The notes below the pieces were generated by a model. It had not been told where the DNA came from. It made no database searches and saw only the letters and a list, made by a program, of their open reading frames with translations. DNA of 64,000 nt, taken from the NCBI RefSeq assembly GCF_024623455.1, contig NZ_JANIPJ010000023.1, positions 42,702 to 106,701 on the forward strand. Direction: 5' to 3'. The DNA comes from Paenibacillus soyae (GTDB lineage: Bacteria; Bacillota; Bacilli; Paenibacillales; Paenibacillaceae). Below are positions 1-7,752 of this stretch, in pieces; the stretch's first letter is position 1; each line of letters starts with the position of its first letter. A program made the position numbers and the translations under genes.

Positions 1-2
1 AG

Positions 3-509
3 CCTCCTCAAGAATCTCCTACAGAAGACCAGGGATTACTTGATTACTTCATCGAAAGATTAAAACGTCTGGAGGTGGTATACGGACAAATTATTGGTGT
101 TTACCATCTTTTTCAATGGGTGAAGAAGAAAGGCGGTTTATTGGGCGGGGCGAACAAACACTTCCTCTTTATTGTTACGAAAAGAGGAAATGAGGTTGTA
201 ATTGGACACCGATATGAATTGTCCGATTTTGATGAATATGGAGTTAGCCGACTTGATTTCGGAGACGCACAGCGATTTGAAAGCCCGTTTCGCTGGGATA
301 ATCAACATGTTCAAGGGCTAGCTTTCGAACACACCATCCGATTGTTACGTGCCCCAAGAAGTGCAATGAAAGCATGGTTAGAATTAACGAAAGAATTAGC
401 AGATAACGCGTCTAGGATATACACGTTACAGGCATTGGAATACGGTTTAACAGCAGAAGTGTTAGAGGACGAACAGGAAGATGATGACACAGATGACCAA
501 TCAGAGTAG
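3..509 (+). CDS. Hypothetical protein, 5' end cut by window edge
   Basis: I do not recognise this protein. The reading frame is open from the first bases of the window, so the gene starts upstream; the GTG at 75 lies inside the open frame and need not be the start. The visible part is about 168 residues. It is mixed charged and aromatic in the middle, and ends in a very acidic tail rich in Asp and Glu. No membrane segment or signal peptide is seen. Base composition is clearly AT-richer than that of the genes after 3 kb. It is followed at once by tiny ORFs with good ribosome sites, which suggests an accessory cluster of phage, plasmid or toxin type. Confidence 0.6.
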   Translation, partial: PPQESPTEDQGLLDYFIERLKRLEVVYGQIIGVYHLFQWVKKKGGLLGGANKHFLFIVTKRGNEVVIGHRYELSDFDEYGVSRLDFGDAQRFESPFRWDNQHVQGLAFEHTIRLLRAPRSAMKAWLELTKELADNASRIYTLQALEYGLTAEVLEDEQEDDDTDDQSE

Positions 510-600
510 CAGTATAAATCGCAACTATGTGTCAACGATTCCATTGAGAGGCTCATTGGCGGTGCAATACAACTATAATGGGCTGAATATCGATGATTAA
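481..600 (+). CDS. Small ORF, 39 residues, overlapping the previous gene
   Basis: ATGATG at 481 follows an AGGAAG purine run and opens a 39-codon frame that overlaps the end of the preceding gene by 29 bases in another frame, as in translational coupling. The product is polar, rich in Ser, Asn and Tyr, with no membrane segment. I do not recognise it. It belongs to a run of three consecutive tiny frames (481, 614, 703), each with a Shine-Dalgarno-like sequence, which is the main reason for listing it. Confidence 0.35.
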   Translation: MMTQMTNQSSSINRNYVSTIPLRGSLAVQYNYNGLNIDD

Positions 601-613
601 TCAGGAGGATAAT

Positions 614-655
614 GTGACGATGAGGCGAGGCAAGTGGAAGGACTATAAAACATAG
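614..655 (+). CDS. Possible 13-residue basic micro-ORF
   Basis: A GTG at 614 lies 5 bases after CAGGAGG and opens a 13-codon frame ending in TAG at 653-655. The peptide is strongly basic (MTMRRGKWKDYKT). It may be a leader peptide for the 703-822 gene or chance; the good ribosome site is the only support. Confidence 0.25.
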   Translation: MTMRRGKWKDYKT

Positions 656-702
656 TCTTGTGAACGAAGAGCACCACTATCAAAAATAAAGGAGGTGGTA
701 AA

Positions 703-822
703 ATGAGCTCACTGGGGATTGTAGCAACAGTGCTATCCATCATCGGCTCCGGACTAGGCATTTTTGTCAACGGAAGCAAAGTGTACGGGTGGATTCGCGA
801 GAAGCTCGGCAAAAAGAAATAA
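703..822 (+). CDS. Small hydrophobic peptide with cationic tail (type I toxin-like or leaderless bacteriocin-like)
   Basis: ATG at 703 follows AAAGGAGGTGGTAAA, an excellent ribosome site. The 39-residue product has an uncharged hydrophobic stretch (about residues 4-23, rich in Ile, Val, Leu and Gly) and then a basic end with GWIREKLGKKK. There is no separate leader. This shape fits membrane-acting type I toxins and also leaderless bacteriocins. Two hairpins follow the stop directly (823-855 and 883-920), a layout common for small toxin mRNAs. No immunity protein or exporter is seen within the window. The function is inferred from shape only; I cannot place it in a named family. Confidence 0.55.
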   Translation: MSSLGIVATVLSIIGSGLGIFVNGSKVYGWIREKLGKKK

Positions 823-920
823 ACCACTTCCATAGGCTCCAGTCCCGAAAGTGGTCTATTTCCCCGAGTGAACGGTCAAACTGAACCCTTAGTCGTTGCG
901 AGCGGCTTGGGGTTCTTTTA
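823..920 (+). terminator. Hairpin plus rho-independent terminator after the small peptide gene
   Basis: ACCACTT at 823-829 pairs with AAGTGGT at 849-855, immediately after the stop codon. A second hairpin, GAACCC (883-888) with GGGTTC (910-915), is followed by TTTT. The first could sequester or stabilise the 3' end of the peptide mRNA; the second is the terminator. Confidence 0.6.
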
Positions 921-990
921 CATAGTATTACCCTCATCATAGCATTTAACGAACAAAATCTCTAGAAAAGGGTTTCTGCTTCTTTGCGGC

Positions 991-1163
991 TTAATCCGAT
1001 CAGCTGCAACTTGCACCGATCGGATCCGAATCTGCAGCGCGTGGCCGAAGTCTACGTTCCTGGTGCGTGGCCAACGCGCCGGCGATCAGAGCGCTGCAGA
1101 TCCGGATCCGCAGCCCGCAGCTGCTTAGACGCACACGTCGATCTCTGTTGTCTAACGGATTAA
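991..1163. repeat. Nested 173-bp inverted repeat (possible MITE or cruciform)
   Basis: The outer arms are TTAATCCG at 991-998 and CGGATTAA at 1156-1163. CAGCTGC at 1001 pairs with GCAGCTG at 1117. The inner arms 1021-1040 and 1091-1110 are 20 bp long with one mismatch, built round CGGATCC and CTGCAGCGC. The centre also holds two copies of GCGTGGCC. It is GC-rich inside an AT-rich block and carries no ORF. The 823-1230 gap contains this element, the terminator before it, and nothing else I can name. Confidence 0.6.
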
Positions 1164-1230
1164 ACTATCCCAGCCCATGCAACCTTCATGCTATTATTAC
1201 CGTTTCTTTTTGTAAGGAGGGGGTTTTTAA

Positions 1231-1599
1231 GTGAATAAAACTTGGAAAATCGTTGTAATAAGCTTTGTTTCTGTCCTCTTGGTTTGTTTAATAGCCGCTG
1301 CAATTTACATCAACAATATCGGATACAGCAATGTAAAACTTATGTATGAACTCAGTAAAAATTCTAATGTTATTCTCAAGATGGAGACGGAAGGCGAATA
1401 TTTGACAAAAGCTAATCGTCATAGAGAAGTTCTCAAGGAAAAAATGAAAAAAGAAGGATGGACCTTCTTGCACCAAGAAGGTGCAGGTTATTTCTTTGAG
1501 AAGAATGGTAAAGAAACGATCATTACTGCTAGACAAATTTGGAATCGTCATTATGTAGTTTATAAAGTTACAGATAGAGTGGTTGATTTATCGAGTTAG
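1231..1599 (+). CDS. Small membrane-anchored protein of unknown function
   Basis: A GTG start at 1231 follows TAAGGAGGGGGT. The 122-residue product has one N-terminal membrane helix (about residues 7-28) with positive residues before it, so it is probably anchored with the C-terminus outside. The outer part is basic and charged. I do not recognise the family. A perfect bidirectional terminator separates it from the convergent amidase gene. Codon use is AT-rich like its neighbours on the left. Confidence 0.7.
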   Translation: MNKTWKIVVISFVSVLLVCLIAAAIYINNIGYSNVKLMYELSKNSNVILKMETEGEYLTKANRHREVLKEKMKKEGWTFLHQEGAGYFFEKNGKETIITARQIWNRHYVVYKVTDRVVDLSS

Positions 1600-1616
1600 T
1601 CACCATATTAAATGGA

Positions 1617-1648
1617 GAAGGGGCTATTACAAGATAGCCCCTTCGGTT
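1617..1648. terminator. Bidirectional rho-independent terminator
   Basis: An 11-bp perfect stem GAAGGGGCTAT/ATAGCCCCTTC encloses a 6-base loop between two convergent genes. Confidence 0.85.
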
Positions 1649-1655
1649 GTTTAAC

Positions 1656-2771
1656 TTATTGATCTACTAAATCCATTTCATAGCCGTATACTTTGTAGCC
1701 GGCACTATACCATGTACTTAAAGTTGTTGTTTCTTTCTTATCAGACGTATGTTGTGTAAGATACTTATTTGCAGTTGAAGAGCCTGTATTTTTTGTGATG
1801 ATGGCTGTGTGATCGATTGTTCCGTCGCCGCTAAAGTCAGCATTTACAGCGTCTCCAGTTTGGAGATTGCTTGCCGCAGTGGCAACACCAGCTCTATTTT
1901 TCCAGTGCAGATAGAAATTATGCGCGCCGCCCCAAGGGAAGCTTGGAATTAGTCCGCCAAAATGCCATGAGGAATAGTGTTGATAGTTAATACCGTATAC
2001 TTCTTCCATGCCGCCAGCAAGGAGAGCCTGTGAAACAAAGTTTGTGCAATCATTCCAACATTCGTCTTCCGGCTCACATGCAGGGTCATGTTTTTCGGCA
2101 TAATAGGTTGAGTAAATCGGGTTTCTTGTATCCCACCACTCGTAAGCGTAGTCACGAGCAGCGATATTGTCATAACCATTTGGAAAAACTGTCATTGGTG
2201 CAACCGATGAGGTACCTTGTAGACTGACCGTTGTATCTAATGTGGATGGCTCATCCTCTGCAATTGGCATCAAGCTAAGCACTTCTCTCATATCATCTGT
2301 CGTGAGGCTGGAACGTTGTTTCAACTTGTTCTGGTATCCAGCTAGTACTTCATTAACGGCATAGTTCTCGTAAAGATCGATGAATTTGACGAACTCTACA
2401 ATTTTTTTCATGTCTCCTTCTTCGAATACATCAAAGTCCGTTGCCAAGGAAAGAACATACTGCTGATATTCTTTGTCATCCAAATCGTATTTAATAACAA
2501 CGCCTTTCTTCTTCATGGAATCAGTCACCAGCTTGATGGCATCCTTATGTTCAATAGCTGCTTTGGATTTTGCTTTATCTTTACCGTCAGGCAATGTTTT
2601 GAGGAATCGAATATCGCTTGCTTGGAATGTCTCCACTTTCTCTGCTGCTTGATTGGAAGATCCAAGCTGCGTTGATGTTGCGTTATCTGCTGCTGAGGTA
2701 GCAGGAACGACGCTCGCTAACAATAACCCGGTGACAAGCAAGTTAACTGCAAATTTTTTCTTCATCTTCAT
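1656..2771 (-). CDS. Secreted amidase-domain protein (Amidase_6 type)
   Basis: The 371-residue product starts with a clear Sec signal peptide (MKMKKKF, hydrophobic core, cleavage near TSAA at about residue 28). A middle region of about 150 residues is charged and helical. The C-terminal third looks like the putative amidase domain found in secreted Bacillus and Paenibacillus proteins: YDNIAARDYAYEWWD, then NDCTNFVSQAL with the likely catalytic Cys242, and DHTAIIT with His321. This is the Cys/His plan of NlpC/P60-like enzymes, so a cell-wall or peptide amide bond is the probable target; the real substrate is unknown. The ribosome site GGAGGG precedes the ATG at 2771. The gene is monocistronic and AT-rich. 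Confidence 0.8.
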   Translation of the reverse strand: MKMKKKFAVNLLVTGLLLASVVPATSAADNATSTQLGSSNQAAEKVETFQASDIRFLKTLPDGKDKAKSKAAIEHKDAIKLVTDSMKKKGVVIKYDLDDKEYQQYVLSLATDFDVFEEGDMKKIVEFVKFIDLYENYAVNEVLAGYQNKLKQRSSLTTDDMREVLSLMPIAEDEPSTLDTTVSLQGTSSVAPMTVFPNGYDNIAARDYAYEWWDTRNPIYSTYYAEKHDPACEPEDECWNDCTNFVSQALLAGGMEEVYGINYQHYSSWHFGGLIPSFPWGGAHNFYLHWKNRAGVATAASNLQTGDAVNADFSGDGTIDHTAIITKNTGSSTANKYLTQHTSDKKETTTLSTWYSAGYKVYGYEMDLVDQ

Positions 2772-2971
2772 TAGGTTTATCCCTCCGTTTGTTTTACACT
2801 TAATTCTGGGGCCGCTAACTCAAATTTGTATATTATCCATCACATCCCTCCATTGGTTATATGCCCCATTTAATAGAACGCACCTACTCTATAGAAGGTT
2901 GAACCTTTTTTTTTAAAAAAAGTTTAGGTTACCGAGAGTCAGATATGCGATAGAAAAGATGGGAGGCTCTT

Positions 2972-3328
2972 GTGACTCCGCGTTACATCAAGCAATGGGA
3001 CGACTTGCCCGAAGGGTTCGGCGAGGAGTCGCTTGCGCTTGGCGCCGTTATCGATTGGACAGGCAACTCGAAGATGACCGTCGTCGAGTTTGAACATGAG
3101 AAGAAGCTGCGGCAATCTCTTTATTCGCCGAAATGGGAGCTTCAGCCCGAAGCATACGATATCGGCTATACGTACGTGCTGACGCCGCTGGACGGCGGCA
3201 AGCAAACGCTTCTGCATATCCAGATCGGCGATTTCAACCAGCTGCCGGACGGCCAGCCGTATTACGAGGATTCCGTGCGCTTCGGCAGCGAGGCGGCCGA
3301 GAAGATCAAGAAGCTGGCGGAGGGGTAG
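2972..3328 (+). CDS. SRPBCC/AHSA1-domain protein, 5'-truncated remnant
   Basis: A GTG at 2972 can start a 118-residue product, but the frame before it still reads like the family (KRWEALVTPRYIKQW), which matches the usual N-terminal SRPBCC motif with its WEAL and the Trp after it. The first beta strand and roughly 20 residues are missing. The codons ATA GAA AAG at 2950-2958, in a different frame, would give IEK just before WEAL, so a small deletion is likely there. Upstream of that the sequence changes to the AT-rich block. It is probably a broken gene at the edge of an insertion. SRPBCC proteins bind hydrophobic ligands or act as ATPase activators; no specific role can be given. Confidence 0.6.
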   Translation: MTPRYIKQWDDLPEGFGEESLALGAVIDWTGNSKMTVVEFEHEKKLRQSLYSPKWELQPEAYDIGYTYVLTPLDGGKQTLLHIQIGDFNQLPDGQPYYEDSVRFGSEAAEKIKKLAEG

Positions 3329-3339
3329 GAGAGTGCAGA

Positions 3340-3480
3340 GCGAGGGCGCAATAACGACATGAAAAGTCGTTACGGCCATGCCGCGGGGTGCTCGAGAGCG
3401 CAATAAGGACATGAAAAGACGTTACGGCCCGCCGCTTGGTGCTCGAGAGCGCAATAACAACATGAAAAGTCGTTACGGCT
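3340..3480. repeat. Array A: three hairpin units, 51-52 bp period
   Basis: Three units have their right arms at 3366, 3418 and 3469. In unit 1 the stem TAACGAC/GTCGTTA (3352-3358 with 3366-3372) closes a 7-base loop ATGAAAA. Units 2 and 3 have small changes in the left arm. The GC-rich spacer GGTGCTCGAGAGCGCAATAA recurs in units 2 and 3. The array lies between the stops of two convergent genes. The same period and hairpin design recur at 37.7, 40.8 and 63.6 kb. Confidence 0.75.
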
Positions 3481-3542
3481 CATCGCGCCTCGCAAAACAA
3501 ATGGCGGCGCGGGAGTCGAAGCTCCCGCGCCGCCTATTACTC

Positions 3543-5294
3543 TTAAACCTTAAACCTCTCGATCTGCTCCTGCAGCTGTTCGGCCATCTCGGACAGCGCC
3601 TTCGCCGACGAGGAGACCTCCTCCATGGAAGCGAGCTGCTCCTGCGTCGCGGCGGATACGTCCTGCGCTCCCGATACCGTTGATTCCGATACGGTCGTGA
3701 CGGCTTTCATCGCGCCGACGATCTGCTCGGCGCCGGCCGCGATTTGCTGGATCGAGGAGGACACCTCCTGGATCTGGCCGGTAACCGCGTGAACCGAGCT
3801 TTGGATATGCGTGAACGCCTCGCCCGCGGATTGCACGGCTTCGATGCCGCCGGTTACTTCGGTTCTCGTTGTGTCCATGGTCCGGACCGCGCGTCTCGTA
3901 TCGTCCTGAATCGTCGAGAGCAGCTCGGCGATTTGGGCGGCGGATTGCGATGACTGCTCGGCCAGCTTGCGAATCTCTCCCGCCACGACCAGGAATCCGC
4001 GCCCGTGCTCGCCGGCGCGCACCGCTTCGATTCCCGCGTTGAGGGACAAAATATTCGTCTGCCGCGCGATATTGGATATCGCGTTCAGAATGTCTCCGAT
4101 CTCGGCGGAGCGTTCGCCAAGGCCGTGAATTTGCACGGACAGACTCTCTACCGTGGATTGGATCGAGCTCATCTGCGAGACGGCCGACTGAATGGCTTCG
4201 CCGCCTTCCGAAGCGCGCTCGAAAGCGTCGCTGGCCGTATTCGACACGATATGGGCGCGGTCGGCGATATGCTGCACGCCTGACGACAATTCATCGATCG
4301 TCTTGGAGGCATCCTCCAGATGGTTGAAGCCATGTCCGGCGTCGGACGTAACTTGCTGCATTGTCTCCGCTATTCGGGAGGACGCGTGCGACGCCTGCTC
4401 GCTCGTGGCCGTCAACTGCTGGGCCGAAGCCGCTACCTGATCGGTGCTGGCTCCGACATGGGCGATCAGCTCGCGCAATTGCTGGGACATCCGGTTAAAG
4501 GAGAGGGCAAGGTCGCCTACTTCATCCTTGTTGCGAACGGCAACCTGTTGCGAAGTGAGATCCCCCTCGGCAATGCGCTCTGCCGCTTTCGCAATCGTGA
4601 TGACGGGCCTCGAGATGATTCGCCCGACGAGCCAGGATACGGCTAGGCTGATTACGACGGCTGCCGCTCCGAGAACAAGGACCAACCGCTTGACCCCTTC
4701 GACTTCGTCGTGAACCGTTTGTTGGCCCTCGTCAAGCAGCGATTGCTGGAAGGCGGTCAGCTCCTCGGCTTTCTGATCGAACTTTACGATGATTTCTTGG
4801 CCGTCCGTAGAAGTCAGCTTCAGCGACTCCTCGGCATCGCCGGACACCATCATTTTAATCGCCTTATTGGAGACAAAGTAGTATTGTTTCTCCAGTGAGA
4901 TCAACTCTTGCAGCATAGCCTTCGCGTCGGGATTTACGATAATGGCCTCCAGCTTCCGGGCCAGTTCCATGTAAGCATTATGAGCATCCGTGAAGTCCTG
5001 CAGCGTGCCGGCATCGTTCAGCAGCAAGTATCCGCGCAGTCCCGCCTGCTCCTTCTTGACCTGAACGTTCAGCTGCTGGATCAATAACAGCTTATAGGAT
5101 TTATCGTCGATGACCGCCGAATATTGCCGGTCGACCTTCGAGATCTGGCTGTAGCCGACCGCTACCGTAGCCATTAATATAAGGAGAACGGCGAGAAAGC
5201 CGGCGAACAGCTTTCGGTTGATCGTCAAACGGAAGGAAAGCTTCATGGCAGGTTTCTTGCGAAGCGTGGAAAGCCGATTCATTAATTTCTTCAT
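3543..5294 (-). CDS. Methyl-accepting chemotaxis protein
   Basis: This is a membrane chemoreceptor of about 583 residues. TM1 lies at about 29-48 and TM2 at about 206-228. Between them is a helical, CHASE3-like sensor (KEQAGLRGYLL type). A HAMP domain follows TM2. The long cytoplasmic coiled coil ends in the conserved tip EAVRAGEHGRGFLVVAGEIR, which binds CheA and CheW. The last residues lack a CheR/CheB tether pentapeptide. An upstream in-frame TTG at 5324 is possible, but the ATG at 5294 has an AGGGG purine run before it and gives a normal N-terminus. It is transcribed alone; no other chemotaxis gene is nearby. The ligand cannot be told from the sequence. Confidence 0.9.
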   Translation of the reverse strand: MKKLMNRLSTLRKKPAMKLSFRLTINRKLFAGFLAVLLILMATVAVGYSQISKVDRQYSAVIDDKSYKLLLIQQLNVQVKKEQAGLRGYLLLNDAGTLQDFTDAHNAYMELARKLEAIIVNPDAKAMLQELISLEKQYYFVSNKAIKMMVSGDAEESLKLTSTDGQEIIVKFDQKAEELTAFQQSLLDEGQQTVHDEVEGVKRLVLVLGAAAVVISLAVSWLVGRIISRPVITIAKAAERIAEGDLTSQQVAVRNKDEVGDLALSFNRMSQQLRELIAHVGASTDQVAASAQQLTATSEQASHASSRIAETMQQVTSDAGHGFNHLEDASKTIDELSSGVQHIADRAHIVSNTASDAFERASEGGEAIQSAVSQMSSIQSTVESLSVQIHGLGERSAEIGDILNAISNIARQTNILSLNAGIEAVRAGEHGRGFLVVAGEIRKLAEQSSQSAAQIAELLSTIQDDTRRAVRTMDTTRTEVTGGIEAVQSAGEAFTHIQSSVHAVTGQIQEVSSSIQQIAAGAEQIVGAMKAVTTVSESTVSGAQDVSAATQEQLASMEEVSSSAKALSEMAEQLQEQIERFKV

Positions 5295-5377
5295 CTTATG
5301 TAACCCCTGTATGGTAGATTTCAATTGTCATCTAATATATTACAAGATTCGACGCGTGACAACACCAAAAACTATAA

Positions 5378-5400
5378 AGTTATAGGTTATTTCTATAACT
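5378..5400. promoter_or_regulatory. Inverted repeat in the 343-bp MCP/glycosyltransferase gap
   Basis: AGTTATAG at 5378-5385 and CTATAACT at 5393-5400 form an 8-bp stem with a 7-base AT loop, between divergent genes. It may be an operator or part of a promoter region. I see nothing else definite in 5295-5637. Confidence 0.35.
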
Positions 5401-5637
5401 GCCAAGCGTATCCTAATTTTTCATGGCAGATTTGCTGACAGCCGCCTATATCCAATATCGGCATGAACGTGATGAGCCGTAAGCGGTATTTGGTGGAAAA
5501 AAGCTTCGGAAGCGGCTTCCGTCCCGGCGCAAACTGCAATATACTTCTAAGTAATACAGAACTCCAAGAACGAACTCGAGGTGAAGGCGGACAAGCGTAC
5601 ATCAAAGACAAATCCAACTGAATAGAAGGGAAAGTTG

Positions 5638-6702
5638 ATGATGGGAGAACAACGGCTCGTTAGTATCGTCATGCCGGCCTATAACAGGGCTGTGGTAATG
5701 GTCAAGGCGATTGAATCGATTCGTAAGCAGTCGTATCCGAATTGGGAGCTCATTGTCGTGGACGATCGGAGCACGGATCGGACAAAGGAGCTGGTCCTGG
5801 AGCTGGCGAAGCAGGACGCCCGCATTCGGTACGTCATGAATTATCGGTCGAAAGGGCCAGGCGGCGCCAGAAACTGCGGCATCCTTGCGGCGCAGGGAGA
5901 GCTGCTCGCCTTTCTCGATTCGGACGATTTGTGGTTTCCCCACCATTTGAAGGACAGCCTGGATAATCTGGAGCGTACGGGGGCGGATGTCAGCTTCGCC
6001 TTGTGGGTCGAGCAGCATGGCGACCGGACCATCCATAGCTTCGAGCAGAAGGCGGAGCAGCGGTTCATCAGCCAGATGCGGAAGCGGAACGAAACGGCGG
6101 GAGACGCAATCGTGTTCCGGGAGGGGCTGTTCGAGCAGTTTTTGATGCAAACGCGCAATTTCTTTCAGCTGAATACGATGGTATTCCGCCGCGATATGCT
6201 GGCAGACGTCGGGCTGATTAACGAGCAGTTCGGTCTCGGCGAGGACACGACTTACCTTCTGCGATTTTTCGACCGCTTCCGGATCTCGCTTATCGTGAGG
6301 CCGCATGCCGTGTACACGCAATCGCCGGACAGCGTCTATTACTTCTGCGACAGATGGAAGCTTGATCCGGATTCGCTGGGCCAGAATCGCGAGCTGCTAA
6401 GCAAATTCGAGGCGCTGGGGCTCAAATCGGTGAAGGTCAGGGTGCATATTCGGAGCCTTGCGGAGAAATCGGCACAGCTGCGCAACAGGAAAAAGTGGAT
6501 TCGGAAAATAAATGCGGACATCGCCTGCAAATACTACACGTTAAGCTATCTCTATCGATTCGATCGAGAGAAAGCGCTGGGTTACTGCCGGAAGTCCATA
6601 AGGAGCAGAATGACGTTATTCAATTTGCTGCTAATGGCCAGGCTTAAGCTGTCCATGAAGGGAAGCAGCTTTATTCTGAAGAGAGCGGTCGACCTTTGGT
6701 GA
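5638..6702 (+). CDS. Family 2 glycosyltransferase (GT-A fold)
   Basis: The N-terminal 100 residues carry the GT2 signature: VSIVMPAYNR, then VVDDRSTDRT, GGARNCGI and the metal-binding DSDD at 94-97. These bind the nucleotide-sugar donor and a divalent metal. The rest (to residue 354) is acceptor-specific and basic, with no membrane segment, so the enzyme is cytoplasmic or peripheral. AGAAGGG lies 7 bases before the ATG at 5638; an ATG at 5641 and a TTG at 5635 are alternatives. A GNAT gene follows after 29 bases, but no polysaccharide cluster surrounds it, so the sugar and acceptor are unknown. Confidence 0.88.
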   Translation: MMGEQRLVSIVMPAYNRAVVMVKAIESIRKQSYPNWELIVVDDRSTDRTKELVLELAKQDARIRYVMNYRSKGPGGARNCGILAAQGELLAFLDSDDLWFPHHLKDSLDNLERTGADVSFALWVEQHGDRTIHSFEQKAEQRFISQMRKRNETAGDAIVFREGLFEQFLMQTRNFFQLNTMVFRRDMLADVGLINEQFGLGEDTTYLLRFFDRFRISLIVRPHAVYTQSPDSVYYFCDRWKLDPDSLGQNRELLSKFEALGLKSVKVRVHIRSLAEKSAQLRNRKKWIRKINADIACKYYTLSYLYRFDREKALGYCRKSIRSRMTLFNLLLMARLKLSMKGSSFILKRAVDLW

Positions 6703-6731
6703 GCGTCTAGCAGGCGCGGGGAGAGGACATC

Positions 6732-7211
6732 ATGATAAGAGGTTTGAACAACAGGGAAGAGGACATCGCGCAATACATTTTGGACGTGCAGCTGCCGGCG
6801 TATCGCGTCGAAGCGGAATTGATCGGTTACGACGATATACCGCCATTACGGGATACGGTTGATACGATTCGGAACAGTAAGGAAACCTTTGTCGGTTATT
6901 TCATTGAACAAGAGCTAGCCGGATTCATATCCTACGAGTCGGCGGACGACGCCATAGACCTATGCAGAATGGTCGTTCACCCCGGTTATTTCCGAAGGGG
7001 GATCGCGAAGCGGCTGCTGGCGTACGTGCTCGCAGATGCGGCATCGAGCAAAAAAGTAACGGTCAGCACGGGAGCGCGCAACGAGCCGGCCAAGTCGCTG
7101 TATCGCGGCTTCGGGTTCGTACTGGCCAAGGAGCTGGAAGTGGCTCCGGGTCTCAGCCTGGCTTTCTTCGAGCTTGATCGCCGAGGACAGGAAGACCATA
7201 ATATCGTATAA
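6732..7211 (+). CDS. GNAT-family N-acetyltransferase
   Basis: The 159-residue protein has the GNAT core: a beta-strand region EQELAGFISYE, then LCRMVVHPGYFRRGIAKRLL, the acetyl-CoA pyrophosphate-binding loop (motif A, R/Q-x-x-G-x-G/A form), and the C-terminal NEPAKSLYRGFGF typical of motif B. It should transfer acetyl from acetyl-CoA to an amine; the acceptor is unknown. GGGGAGAGGA precedes the ATG. It stands first in a short group of small genes (6732-7689) that ends at a strong terminator. Confidence 0.88.
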   Translation: MIRGLNNREEDIAQYILDVQLPAYRVEAELIGYDDIPPLRDTVDTIRNSKETFVGYFIEQELAGFISYESADDAIDLCRMVVHPGYFRRGIAKRLLAYVLADAASSKKVTVSTGARNEPAKSLYRGFGFVLAKELEVAPGLSLAFFELDRRGQEDHNIV

Positions 7212-7226
7212 TAACGGAGTGATGAA

Positions 7227-7373
7227 TTGAGCAAGGCAAAAGGCAAAGGCGGCACGGGAAGAGGAACAGGCAAGAAGGGCTGGAACCGCTGGCAAGCAGG
7301 CGAAAGACGGCGAGCAAGCGCGCCCAAGCCGTATAAGAGCAAGGGCACCAAAAATAAAAGCACTGAAGACTAG
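7227..7373 (+). CDS. DUF3934-like small basic protein
   Basis: A TTG start at 7227 after CGGAGTGATGAA opens a 48-residue, Lys/Arg/Gly-rich frame. It starts MSKAKGKGGTGRGTGKKGWN and contains RWQAGERRR and PYKSKGTKNK. From memory this matches the short DUF3934 proteins of Bacillus and Paenibacillus, whose role is unknown; the charge suggests nucleic-acid or ribosome contact, which is inference only. The in-frame neighbours and the 10-base gap to the next start suggest one transcript with 7384-7689. Confidence 0.75.
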   Translation: MSKAKGKGGTGRGTGKKGWNRWQAGERRRASAPKPYKSKGTKNKSTED

Positions 7374-7383
7374 GAGCGATCAT

Positions 7384-7689
7384 TTGAGAAGAAACAAGCC
7401 GATTTCGTTCGACGATTTATTGAAGGAGCTTCAGGAGAAGAAAGGCGTGAACGACGAGACGGAGCAGGCGGAGCTGGGTCGATTGTTTAACGACTCGTTC
7501 ATGGCCAAGCATTCCAGCTGCAAGACCATGCAGGAGTTTCTGGAGAAGGGCAACTTCCAAGCATGGACGCGCGAGGATTTGGATCTGATCCCCAAGGAGC
7601 TCTTGAATCGCCTGGTGGCGAGAGAGACGCAATTCGAGGATTGGCAGGCCATGCTGGATACGGCGAATGCAGAGCTTAATCGCGTATAA
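7384..7689 (+). CDS. Conserved hypothetical protein, 101 residues
   Basis: A TTG start at 7384 follows TAGGAGCGATCA. The product is soluble, charged and mostly helical, with a Trp-containing middle (QAWTREDLDLIPKELLNRLV). I do not recognise the family. It follows the DUF3934-like gene closely and ends just before a long terminator, so the two are probably co-transcribed. Confidence 0.7.
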   Translation: MRRNKPISFDDLLKELQEKKGVNDETEQAELGRLFNDSFMAKHSSCKTMQEFLEKGNFQAWTREDLDLIPKELLNRLVARETQFEDWQAMLDTANAELNRV

Positions 7690-7695
7690 TACGAC

Positions 7696-7738
7696 AATAA
7701 GGCCGGACTTGTCCTTCGACAAGTGCCGGCCTTATTTA
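7696..7738. terminator. Strong rho-independent terminator
   Basis: AATAAGGCCGG pairs with CCGGCCTTATT, continued inward by CTTGTC/GACAAG round a CTTC tetraloop. It lies between convergent genes and can serve both. Confidence 0.9.
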
Positions 7739-7752
7739 TGGTATGGCGCTAT

